This document shows positions 55,347-64,000 of a DNA stretch of 64,000 nucleotides, in pieces (the first letter of the stretch is position 1; every line of letters starts with the position of its first letter). The translations under genes were made by a program, and so were the position numbers. Source of the stretch: Eleusine coracana subsp. coracana (Eukaryota > Streptophyta > Magnoliopsida > Poales > Poaceae); NCBI GenBank assembly GCA_032690845.1, contig CM064428.1, forward strand, positions 21,736,001 through 21,800,000. Direction: 5' to 3'. The notes under the pieces are model-generated. The model saw only the letters and a program-made list of their open reading frames with translations. It made no database searches and was not told the DNA's origin.

Positions 55347-55501
55347 AGGGGCGAAGTTTTGTTGTGGCCAAGGGTGGCCGTGGCCCCCTATCATTAGCAA
55401 AATTGCATTGTTTGAACAGTAAAAAAGACATTATTTATAGAATTTTGAACATAATTACTAAGACCGGCCCCCCCTCCATTGTTGCTCAAGCTTCGCCACT
55501 G
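55347..55501. mobile_element. MULE-type MITE, 155 bp
   Basis: Tips AGGGGCGAAG and CTTCGCCACTG are inverted, and the 9-bp target duplication AGTGGAACC is perfect (55338-55346 and 55502-55510). The 9-bp length fits Mutator-like elements. The tip resembles that of the MULE at 15287 (CAGTGGCGGAGC). Non-coding. Confidence 0.88.
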
Positions 55502-55510
55502 AGTGGAACC

Positions 55511-55959
55511 CATGTCATGTTTGAACCAAGGAATAATTTACAGTTCAAATGAATATTAAATATGACCACAAAGTAGTCTGGAATACATATTGGCATTTTG
55601 ACACTACAATTGTATTGATAAAGAAATAACCAAACATGAGACTCGAACTTGGGATTTTCAGAACTCAGGCAACTCCTGCACACTATCAAAAACATAAACT
55701 TTTTCATAAATCTAACTTGCATCACATATATCGCAGTTCCATCATAGGTACACCATATATAGAATAATTAAAACGGATCCAACATTCGTTTTTGCGCCAC
55801 ACAATCAGCAGGAAGGTTAAAATTTGCATTGCCACAGAAAAAAAAAATCAGCACAAGCAGGTTTACTGCTACAGAGCTATACATTTTGATAAATCATGAT
55901 TTGCACATTATTCCAGTGTATTGTGCTTTGTTATATCTTTGGCGAAATGCACTTCCTAG
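55511..55959. other. unassigned stretch
   Basis: AT-rich, no gene or repeat recognised. Confidence 0.4.
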
Positions 55960-56168
55960 TGTAAATGTTTGTGGAAGTGTTGAACCCAGGAGGGCTGCGT
56001 AGCTTTGTTTATATAGGTGACAACAGCCGTCACCATGGCGTGTACAACACAATAGGGTTCATTGTGATCGACTAGCTCTATCTCAACTATACAACATAAT
56101 CCTAACAGACTATAGCTGGCCGATCCTAACAAACACTATCTGATTACAACTGAAACACTTATCTTAAC
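55960..56168 (-). repeat. 3' LTR of minus-strand copia
   Basis: On the minus strand TGTTAAGATAAGTG at 56168 to CATTTACA at 55960. Preceded on that strand by a polypurine tract (GAGATTGAGGGGAGG, 56183-56169). Confidence 0.88.
56009..56016 (-). promoter_or_regulatory. TATA box in copia 3' LTR
   Basis: CTATATAA on the minus strand. The 5' LTR has CTATTTAA at this place. Confidence 0.55.
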
Positions 56169-56182
56169 ACCTCCCCTCAATC

Positions 56183-57746
56183 TCAACTGCCCAGGTTGAG
56201 ATTGCTTCTAAATAGTTCTAATTGTCGAACTGATAGAGGTTTGGTGAAGTCATCTACTACTTGATCTTCAGTTGGTACAAATTGAATAGACAACAACTTC
56301 TGCGCTACTTGTTCTCTAATAAAATAATAATCCACTTGTATGTGTTTAGTTCTTCCATAAAAAACTGGATTCACAGATAAGTAGCTCCAATATTGCCACA
56401 CCATAATTGTGCTGATCTTGGAGTTGAACCACCAATTTCTTGGAGTAACCTTTGTATCCACGTCACTTCAGTTGTAGCATTTGCAACAGCTTTATATTCA
56501 GCCTCTGTAGACGATCTGGAGACTGTAACTTGCTTCCTTGCACTCCATGAAACAAGATTATTCCCTAGGAAAATAGCAAAACCTCTCGTGGACCTTCTGC
56601 CATCTAAACATTCAGCCCAATCTGCATCTGAAAATGTTGTAACAAGTGTAGACAATGATCCATTTATCTTAAGGCCAATCTGTAGTATATGACTCAAATA
56701 TCTTAGTATTCTCTTCACTGCTATAAAGTGGTCAGTAGTTGGAGAGTGAACACACTTTATTAAAAAAAAGCAATATCAGGTCTAGTAAGAGTTGCATATT
56801 GAAGAGCGCCTACTAGACTTCTGTATTTTGTAGAATCATCAGGACCAAAGTGCACTCCCTGTATACTTTGAGAGTTTTTCACTGGTTATCATTCGTCTAT
56901 TTACCTGCTTGCAATTCTTCATTCCTACCCTTTGTATAATGACACCAATATACTTCTCATGCGACAACAATATGCCATTTTTGGTTTTCTTTACTTCAAT
57001 ACCCAGGAAATAATGCAGTTCACCTAGATCCTTTAGTGCAAACTCAGTCTTGAGATCTCTTAACATTGGTTGAGTTGCTTTCTCTGAAGAGGTTGCCACA
57101 ATAATGTCATCACCATAGACAAGCAAGAACATAATTATATCACTCCTTCTACAGTAGAACAAAGAAACATCTGCCTTTGAGGAATGAAAACCGAGAGACT
57201 GCAGCTTAGCGCTTAGTTGCAAAAACTTAGCGCGAGGTGCTTGTTTTAAGCAATACAAAGCTTTATATCTACAGATGTAATTAGGCCTAAACTTATCCTC
57301 ATACCCAGGTGACTGCTTCATATACACGTCTTCCTCAAGAATACCACCTTCATATACATGTCTTCCTCAAGAATACCATGCAAAAACGCACTCTGCGCAT
57401 CTAATTGTCTAAGGCACCATTCTTTCGATACTGCAAGCGATAGAATTAATCTAATAGTCGCCACTTTTACCACTGAACTAAAAGTATCTTTATAGTCTAT
57501 CCTATACCGTTGTTTAAAGCCTTTTGCAACCATTCTAGCCTTGTAGCGATCTATTGACCCATCAGCTTTTCTTTTAATCTTATACACCCATTTGCAATCA
57601 ATAACATTTTTCCCAGCAGCAAAGGGAACTAAGTGCCATGTGTTATTCTGGATTAATGCATCATAATCACAGTCCATAGCTTGTTTCCAATTAGAATTAG
57701 CCAAAGCATCATGCAAATCAGTCGGCTCACCAGTAATAGCTAACAT
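56183..57746 (-). pseudogene. copia RT/RNase H, minus strand
   Basis: RT starts near 57746 (ANSNWKQAMDCDYDALIQNN) and has WVYKIKRKADGSIDRYKAR, QLDAQSAFLHG, then a 27-bp tandem duplication at 57327-57380 that duplicates codons and shifts the frame. YCLKQAPRAKFLQLS and FLLVYGDDIIV follow, with YGDD where copia has YVDD. RNase H is TFSDADWAECLDGRRSTRGF and SRSSTEAEYKAVANATTEV, and the final block (YYFIREQVAQKLL, DDFTKPLS) is in another frame ending at 56183. The Val-to-Gly change would probably damage RT in any case. Confidence 0.88.
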
Positions 57747-57816
57747 ACACGTTGAGCACGGGTCACAACACTATCAGAAGATCCTGGTGCAATGGCCACA
57801 AATTCGCCCCCATTGG

Positions 57817-58233
57817 TCACAGCCAAGGATGATCTAGTATGCCTCCATCCGGCCCAGCAGAAGGTGGACACGTGGACGGTGCTGGCGCATCACGCGTATG
57901 TGATGCACGCATGGGCGAGGTCAGTGTAGGAGCACACCCGACCGTGCGTGACGTGGTGGTCGCTGAATCGCCAGCTAATGACGATGATGCAGGCTGTGAT
58001 CTCAGAGCTGATTCGTCGCGTTGGCCAATGATTAGAGCAGGAGGATCATCTCCGATCACCGTGCCTGATTGCTCCTGCATGTGATCATGATGGCCACCAT
58101 GTTCTACAGCTGCATCTTCCTCCGAATTTTCTGCAAATTCTATAGGGTTTTTTGTAGCATCTGTGTGACCATTAACCACAAGGTTAGGTACTGTTACATC
58201 CTCAGAGTAATTTATTAGATTGGAAGAGAGCAA
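57817..58233 (-). pseudogene. copia linker between integrase and RT, minus strand
   Basis: Low-complexity Ser/Pro/His reading frame (ENSEEDAAVEHGGHHDHMQ, RTVGCAPTLTSPMRASHTRD), typical of the variable spacer between copia integrase and RT. No enzymatic motif. The open frame shows this part is less decayed than its neighbours. Confidence 0.55.
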
Positions 58234-59130
58234 AAGGATTTCAGAGTTGAGACATTGCCCAGCATTTGGGTGGAGATCAGAAAAAGGAAAGACATTTTCG
58301 TCAAATACGACATCTCGTGATATGTATATGCGACCGGTAGATACATCTAGGCATCTATAGCCTTTGTGAAGATTGCTATAGCCAATAAAAACACCACGTT
58401 TAGATCAAAATTCAAGCTTTCTTGTATTGTAGGGACGCATGTGCGGCCAATATGCACAACCAAATACTCGCAAGGAAGAGTAATTTGGTGTTTCCTTAAG
58501 CTAAACTTCAACCGATGTGAGGTAATTCAATAGTTTGGTTGGGGTGCAATTAATGAGATAAATAGCGGCTTTAGTGGCATGCGAGCATGTGCAAGAAGGG
58601 AATGGTCAACTTCAACGATATGGCGATGTTTACGTTCTGCTGCACCATTTTGTTTGTGAGCATGAGGACAGGAAACAAGAATTGTAATGCCGATTTTGCG
58701 AGAAAAAGGAATGTAAGACTTCATACTCGCCACCCCAATCCAACTGAATGGAAATAATTTTGCGATTAAAACGCCTTTCAACCAAAGACCACAATTCATT
58801 AAAATTTTGAAAAATATTAGACTTTTGCTTAAGGAGATAAATCCATGTAAATTTGCTGTAATCATCTATAAAACTCACGTGCTGGCCCCATACATCAGAG
58901 AAAATAAGTTGCAAAAGTTCTTTAGATCTACTAATGGAAACTGGGTAAGGAAGCTGATGACTTTTTGCTTGTTCACAAGCATCACAAATTGCATCAGCAT
59001 TATTCTTACTAATGGAACAAGGTAAATTATGAGAACTAATGACTCGATGAACAATAGGCAGTGAGGGATGCCCTAATCTCCTATGTCATCTCTCAGGATA
59101 TGGCTTTATTGCACTCAATACCTTTCTTCT
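58234..59130 (-). pseudogene. copia integrase, minus strand
   Basis: DDE core read from about 58914: QLIFSDVWG then directly VSFIDDYSKFTWIYLLKQKS, so about 15-20 residues between the first Asp and the VSFIDDY block are deleted. IQLDWGGEYE has the second Asp. After a frameshift, CPHAHKQNGAAERKHRHIVE has the catalytic Glu. The GKR-type C-terminal end lies in 58234-58520 with further stops. Confidence 0.82.
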
Positions 59131-59523
59131 CTAAAGGTGAAGATTGGAAGGGAGAGGATAGAGGCCGTCTTTGCATCTGCCACTAAGAAGTGTTCTCCTC
59201 GTTTCTAGGTCCTTTACCAAAAAAAAACACCAAGGGTGAAATTCCAAGAATACTTTGTTATCAAGGGCAAAACAATGAACAGACACTAGACTTTTGTAAG
59301 CATCACGTACATGAAGTACATTTTTGAGATGTAGATTACGACTTGGGGTAGAAACAATAGCCTGACCAATGTGATCGATAGTCATACCTAATCCAGTTGC
59401 AGTATTGATCTGGTCGTTGTCGTGGCAGTGATCGTGAACTACTAGCTTGTTGAGGTTCCTAGTGATGTGGTTGGTGGAACCCGGGTCGGTGTACCAGTTG
59501 GAGTCGACGCCATACTTGTTCAT
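59131..59523 (-). pseudogene. copia protease/GAG-pre-integrase, minus strand
   Basis: Aspartic protease starts NWYTDPGSTNHITRNLNKL, where the active-site triad reads DPG instead of D(T/S)G. It continues through VLHVRDAYKSLVSVHCFALD to FLVKDLETRRTLLSGRCKDG, the link to the GAG-pre-integrase domain. The frame is open for 130 codons. The Pro substitution next to the catalytic Asp would be unusual in an active protease. Confidence 0.8.
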
Positions 59524-59567
59524 AGCATTTGTGGCTTGTCTGAGACGTAGTCGAGGTCAAAGGAATA

Positions 59568-60410
59568 CTAGCAAATGTTAGCAACACGACCTTCCTTCTC
59601 GCACACCTGGCGGATGGGTTTGTTGGATCGACCACAACCAGTGTTGTGGCCATTGCGGTTACCGCTTGCACCCCTGCAATCACCACGGCCTGGGATCAGA
59701 GCGCCGCGTCCATTGGAGTCCCTGCCACGATGTCCACCACGGCCTCGAGGGAAGCCGTGTCCAGGTCCACCATGCCCACGAGAGGCAGAGTTTACAGAAG
59801 ATTGATTAGTATGCAGCAAATCAATATGATTTTCAAAGGACCATAGCTGTGAGTGAAGGTCCCTTACTGATATGGGATCAACACGAGCAACCACGGTAGA
59901 AATAGTCGAGCCCAGCAAGAATATAGCTGATGATTTCTTCCTCCTTCAGAGGCTTGCCCGCCATGGCCATGTCATCGGCGATGGTCTTGATCTTGTTGAA
60001 GTACTCGGTCAGGCCCATCGTGCCCTTGTGCATTGAAGCCAGGGCGAGGCGTGTGTTTACATCTCTATGATTGCCTTCCATAGTTCAGCCGCCGATGCTT
60101 TGTCGGCGACTTGGGTGAGGATCTCCTTCATGAGTGTCATGAGTAGATAACTCACAACTTGTTGATCACAAGAAATCCACTTGGAGTACTCGGGGTTGGG
60201 CATCTGTACCACCTTGTCTTTAACCTGAGTCTCCACTTCTCTTGCTGGGGTGATGTTGGTGCCGAGGATGAGCCCATCAAGCTGTGCGCCGTGGATGGAC
60301 GGCATGACCTGTGCTTTCAACAGATTGAAGTTCCCCTTTTGCAACTTCTCCGTGACCGGGAGTGCCAACGGCGCTGCTAGGGTGGCGGTACAGGGAGAGG
60401 ATGACGCCAT
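59568..60410 (-). pseudogene. copia gag, minus strand
   Basis: Likely start at 60410 (MASSSPCTATLAAPLA). The copia gag core follows: EKLQKGNFNLLKAQVMPSIH, EYSKWISCDQQVVSYLLMTL and KASAAELWKAIIEM; after a frame change near 60070, NTRLALASMHKGTMGLTEYF and EEEIISYILAGLDYFY. Another shift near 59900 precedes a Gly/Arg-rich region (GHGFPRGRGGHRGRD) and a knuckle-like CEKEGRVANIC that lacks the first Cys/His spacing. Two frameshifts in about 840 bp. Confidence 0.85.
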
Positions 60411-60432
60411 GGATTTAGATGAGTTGAGGATA

Positions 60433-60446
60433 GGCTCTTTGTACCA
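60433..60446 (-). other. primer-binding site of minus-strand copia
   Basis: On the minus strand TGGTACAAAGAGCC follows the 5' LTR end with no gap (the LTR ends CATTTACA). It resembles the Met-tRNA site TGGTATCAGAGCC with mismatches. Confidence 0.6.
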
Positions 60447-60656
60447 TGTAAATGTTTGTGGAAGCATTGAACCCTGGAGGGCCGCGTAGCTTTGTTTAAA
60501 TAGGTGACAACAGCCATCACCATGGCGTGTACAATATGATAGGGTTCGTTGTGATCGACCAGCTCTATCTCAACGATACAACATAATCCTAACAGACTAT
60601 AGCTGGCCGATCCTAACAAATACCATCTGATTACAACAGAAACACTTACCCTAACA
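60447..60656 (-). repeat. 5' LTR of minus-strand copia
   Basis: Matches 55960-56168 with about 17 differences. A second partial copy of its outer end (CCTATCTGATTACAACTG) follows at 60660-60690. Confidence 0.85.
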
Positions 60657-60689
60657 AACCCTATCTGATTACAACTGAAACACTACCTG

Positions 60690-61263
60690 ATTATAGATGA
60701 TAGTTGGAGTCCATCCAACGGCTGAAATCAATAGAGATGATATGGCATGATGTCATTCAGAGAAATCACGCCAGTTTAGAAATAGAAAGATGTGCATTTG
60801 GTTCAACATGAGTTGTAGAAGCATGCTGGTCTGCTTCCTCAATTTTCTCATGCAACATGGCATGTCTTCATCAGCAACTTGGTTGATATGACACAGCTAA
60901 CAATGCCATGTGATCGGTTTGGTTTCCCCTACATAGCTAAGGCATGATAATAGCAAAGATTAATCCATTTCTATATATGCATGGAGGATACTAATAAAGT
61001 GGTATCAGAAACCTTATATTTCTACCAAAAATAATGGCGCCTGGATGGCTTCTTCCATTCCCTAAAATTCTCCACATGGCTATCCATATATACAATAACT
61101 GAAATCTCACGCTTCGATAAGCATCGAGTATAGGTTATATATGGGATCCTCTTCTTAGGTTATGCTCTTGCATGGAATCCATCCAACTGAACCGAGAACA
61201 ATGGCATATTTAACAAAAGACACTACAAAACAAGCATACAATGATGTTGCATGCCCTTTTTTT
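60690..61263. repeat. direct repeat, copy A (about 570 bp)
   Basis: Starts GATGATAGTTGGAGTCC and ends TGATGTTGCATGCCC. Repeated in the same orientation at 62965-63537 with roughly 5% differences. No ORF of note, and no typical LTR neighbours (no primer-binding site after copy A, no polypurine tract before copy B). Confidence 0.85.
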
Positions 61264-62964
61264 TTTATCAAGCATACAATGGCATATTGAACTGAAAGGA
61301 GTAACCTTACCTGGGTATAGCACACATATTGGCAGACTAAACATCTCCAGCAGATATCAATCATGTGTTTGATGGCATGCACCTTTATGGGGCATATGGT
61401 GGGAATGAAATCATGACATTTTATCATCATTCTTCACTTCTCGTTGGAGTAAATTCAAAACAAAAACTGTGGAAGCGAGCATGTTCCTCAAAGAAGTGGT
61501 TCCTATATTCATGTGTATATGGTCTCCTTCTAAAATGGATACATACCGATACAACAAGGATAGAGTTTCATCATGACGTCTTCAACGGTGTATATGATCA
61601 GTTAGCAGTTTTTACCTAATTTACTGATTCCATTTTCTGAATAGGATGTAGCAGCACCAATTGCAAATCATATTCAGCAGAATAGTTATTAGACTTTCTC
61701 CTTTATATTTTTTTGGGGGGTGGGGGGGGGGGGGGTCCTTCCATTTAGAAGTAAAGCTCTTAGTGACTTAAGTATGCTATATATCTTATCTGTGATAAAA
61801 GAAAGACCTTTCGTGTTTATATAAACACTTCAACTTAAACAAGAGATTGCCACTGTTTGCTTGTTCGAAATGGCAAAGAAAATGGCTAAACCTGTTAGTT
61901 AAATGGATCAGTACTAATATTTCTTTTCTAAGAAGGATGAATCTATACACAATAACTCATTGATATATGCAAGATACATTGTAAGGCACAATGATTTTTT
62001 TTAGTTATATTGAGCAGTGCTAAATTTCAATTGAGATGCTGAATTAACTGTGGTAAAATGATATTAGGAGCATATATTATCAGTTGAAAGGTAAATGAAG
62101 ACATGTAAACTGATGTAATTATTTTTGCTTACATGGTGATTAAGTGAACTTGCTACATACTCTTCAAAGTAACTTTCATGTTGTAATTTTTATGTTTTAT
62201 CAACTCAGTTGATCAAAACACCGCATGGCGCTAATACATACCCCTACATTACGAGGCACCAAAAATTTTAGGTACTGTTGGCTTTGGCAATTGTTGTACA
62301 AACAAAATTCTTGTCTGGTCTACATGTCACCTTGGGCAAGCACAAAAGCATGAATTTCTCATGTAAACTTTCCTATTTCATCATAAGTGTATAATAATGT
62401 GCAGTTAATGCCAAGGAAAGATGACGAAGACTGTTGCAAGGACACTATTTCACCATAACTAGTTTATTATTAACCAAATGAGGTACCAGCATATCAAATT
62501 ATCCTACCTTTCCTAGTGACATCTTATGAGACTATTCGTTGAGCATATGATGTGCATTCCCACTGAATGGCTCGTCCCATCATTGGTGGGGAATAGAATC
62601 CCCTGGCCTATGCATAGCCATGCCCACTTGCTGCTCCATCTGAGCAGTTGAATAGTCTCGTGCTCCAATCTCTCCATGTCCTCCCAGTTAGGTATTGTCT
62701 CGCCAAGAAAATGCATATCAGTGTGTCCTTTGGTTGCTCCTCTCGTGGCCAAGCATGGCTTCTCGCCGACTGAAGCTCAAAAGGCCAAGAATTCCAGGAG
62801 GCTGAGTGAGGCATGGGAGACCGGTTCCGAAGGGAAGGAGAATGTGTCCTGGGGCATTGGCGGCAGTGCGAAGTGCGCCAGCATTTTTTTCTTTGGGCTG
62901 GAGTTGCTGGAGGAAGATGAAAGAGTCCAGAACTCCCAACGTAAGCAGCCTTTGTTTCCACATT
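61264..62964. other. unassigned sequence between the direct repeats
   Basis: Mostly AT-rich. A run of G (about 61712-61735) follows a T run. The 62510-62960 part is less AT-rich with overlapping ORFs on both strands (for example minus 62961-62608, plus 62676-62972) but no recognisable domain. TTTCCACATTTCAG just before copy B looks like a splice acceptor. Possibly a captured gene fragment. Confidence 0.4.
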
Positions 62965-63537
62965 TCAGATGATAGTTGGAGTCCATCCAATGGTAGAAAT
63001 CAATAGAGATGATGTGGCATGATGTCATTCAGAGAAATCATGCCAGTTTAGAAATAGAAAGATGTGCATTTGTTTCAACATGATTTGCAGAATCATGCTG
63101 GTCTGCTTCCTCAATTTTCTCATGCAACCTGACATGTCTTCATCACCAACTTGGTTGATATGACACAGCTAACAACACCATGTGATCGGTTTGGTTTCCC
63201 CTACATAGCTAAGGCATGATAATAGAAAAGACTAATCCATTTCTATCTATACATGGAGGATACTAATAAAGTAGTATCAAGAACCTTATATTTCTACCAA
63301 AAATAATGGCACCTGGATGGCTTCTTCCATTCCCTAAAATTCTCCACATGGCTATGTATATATACAATACCTGAAATCTCACGCTTCGATAAGCATCGAG
63401 TATAGGTTCTATATGGGCTTCTCTTCTTAGGTTATGCTCTTGCATGGAATCCATCCAACTGAACCGGGAACAATGGCATATTGAACAAAAGACACTACAA
63501 AACAAGCATACAATGATGTTGCATGCCCCTTTTTTAT
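62965..63537. repeat. direct repeat, copy B
   Basis: Same sequence as 60690-61263. After it the two copies part: copy B is followed by CAGTGGCGGGC at 63541, copy A by TTTATCAAGC. Confidence 0.85.
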
Positions 63538-63540
63538 TAG

Positions 63541-63570
63541 CAGTGGCGGGCATAATAAAAAACCGCCACG
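63541..63570. repeat. short inverted repeat GTGGCGG...CCGCCAC
   Basis: CAGTGGCGGGC and ACCGCCACGG are separated by about 10 bases and can form a hairpin. The tip resembles the CAGTGGCGG end of the MULE at 15287 and may mark another element end. Confidence 0.45.
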
Positions 63571-64000
63571 GTATATCTTATTGTCTCTAAAGGCAATGGG
63601 TATCATGGTTCCTCATATTCTCCCATGGTAACGTAAAAAGATCAAAATGAAAATAAGACCTAAGAGTGACACTAAATATTAGGTTCCACGAATGAAAGAG
63701 AATAATTTGGTATACAAAGGATTTCTGATTTATGAAAATTTTCCTTGTTGCGTGATGTTGCTATGTACCTTAATATATTAAAATACATAGTTCCTAGTTT
63801 TCAATTAACTGAAAACTTTCAATCAATAGTTTGTTACTTTGTGTTTTGATTTTTCTTTTATAGGATTTTCTATATAATAATCGTAAACTGTTGAATCTAG
63901 ATCTGATGCCTCAAAACGGTGACTGAAAACTAAAAATTAGCAAGTTCTACTAAAATATTAAAGAAAAACTAAAACATTTCTGCACGAAGGACCACATTGC
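63571..64000. other. unassigned AT-rich end of window
   Basis: No gene or repeat recognised. Confidence 0.35.

Larger units (their letters stand above)
55960..60656 (-). mobile_element. Ty1/copia LTR retrotransposon (minus strand)
   Basis: Two LTRs of about 209 bp, roughly 92% identical by eye, flank gag, protease, integrase, RT and RNase H in copia order on the minus strand. A Met-type primer-binding site and a polypurine tract are in place. Many frameshifts and stops. The right edge is blurred by a repeated piece of LTR end (60657-60690) and I found no clean target duplication. Confidence 0.9.

Noticed and set aside
60690..63537. Direct repeats as LTRs of one element
   Set aside because: No primer-binding site follows copy A, no polypurine tract precedes copy B, and no 5-bp target duplication is seen. 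Left as an unclassified repeat.

Overview
This window looks like nuclear DNA of a higher plant, most likely a grass. It is almost entirely nested transposable elements (Ale/Retrofit-type copia, CRM-type and Tekay-type chromoviruses, an Athila-type Ty3 element, a FAR1-type MULE and CACTA-like ends), with spliceosomal introns in the few host genes. The assignment to grasses is inference from the element families and the GC-rich coding remnants. Satellite repeats beside CRM-type elements suggest pericentromeric or heterochromatic DNA. I see no bacterial or organellar genes, no tRNA or rRNA genes and no CRISPR.

Layout. 1-4887: decayed Ty1/copia element (+), its 5' end outside the window. It sits in exon 1 of a GDSL esterase/lipase gene whose exons 1-3 follow (4890-5741). 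That gene is cut again by a block of about 7.1 kb (5742-12857), made of satellite repeats plus a CRM-type element; its last exon resumes at 12858-13314. 13587-22405: a nest bounded by CACTA-like inverted ends, holding a Tekay-like LTR (about 14580-22062), which holds a FAR1-type MULE (15287-19723), which holds a MITE (19318-19658). 22520-31682: remnant of a Tekay-type chromovirus (integrase, chromodomain, long 3' LTR) split by a minus-strand CRM-related element (23162-27739) with gag and protease but no RT or integrase. 31683-42433: Athila-type element with perfect 5-bp target duplications, gag, protease and a third ORF but no RT/integrase; a CRM solo LTR (33037-33958) sits in its 5' LTR. 42434-52195: truncated CRM fragment, satellite repeats, then a second near-full-length CRM copy. 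52590-54102: F-box-like gene remnant with an intron in its 5' leader, plus an unrecognised ORF. 55347-55501: MULE-type MITE. 55960-60656: minus-strand Ty1/copia element. 60690-63540: a direct repeat of about 570 bp flanking unassigned sequence.

The genes do not form a pathway. The window records successive insertions, and the only host genes (GDSL esterase, F-box-like) are broken. The most unusual signal is a set of about 14 paired palindromes (core CGATCG in GCGCCGATCGGCGC) spread through the Athila-type element, LTRs included, with centre-to-centre spacing of 19-21 bp, close to two helical turns. The second is a shared satellite-CRM junction at 5742-6393 and 44759-45398, where the satellite side is about 99.5% identical but the adjoining LTRs only about 95%. 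The third is a gag-protease element with RT, RNase H and integrase removed in frame.
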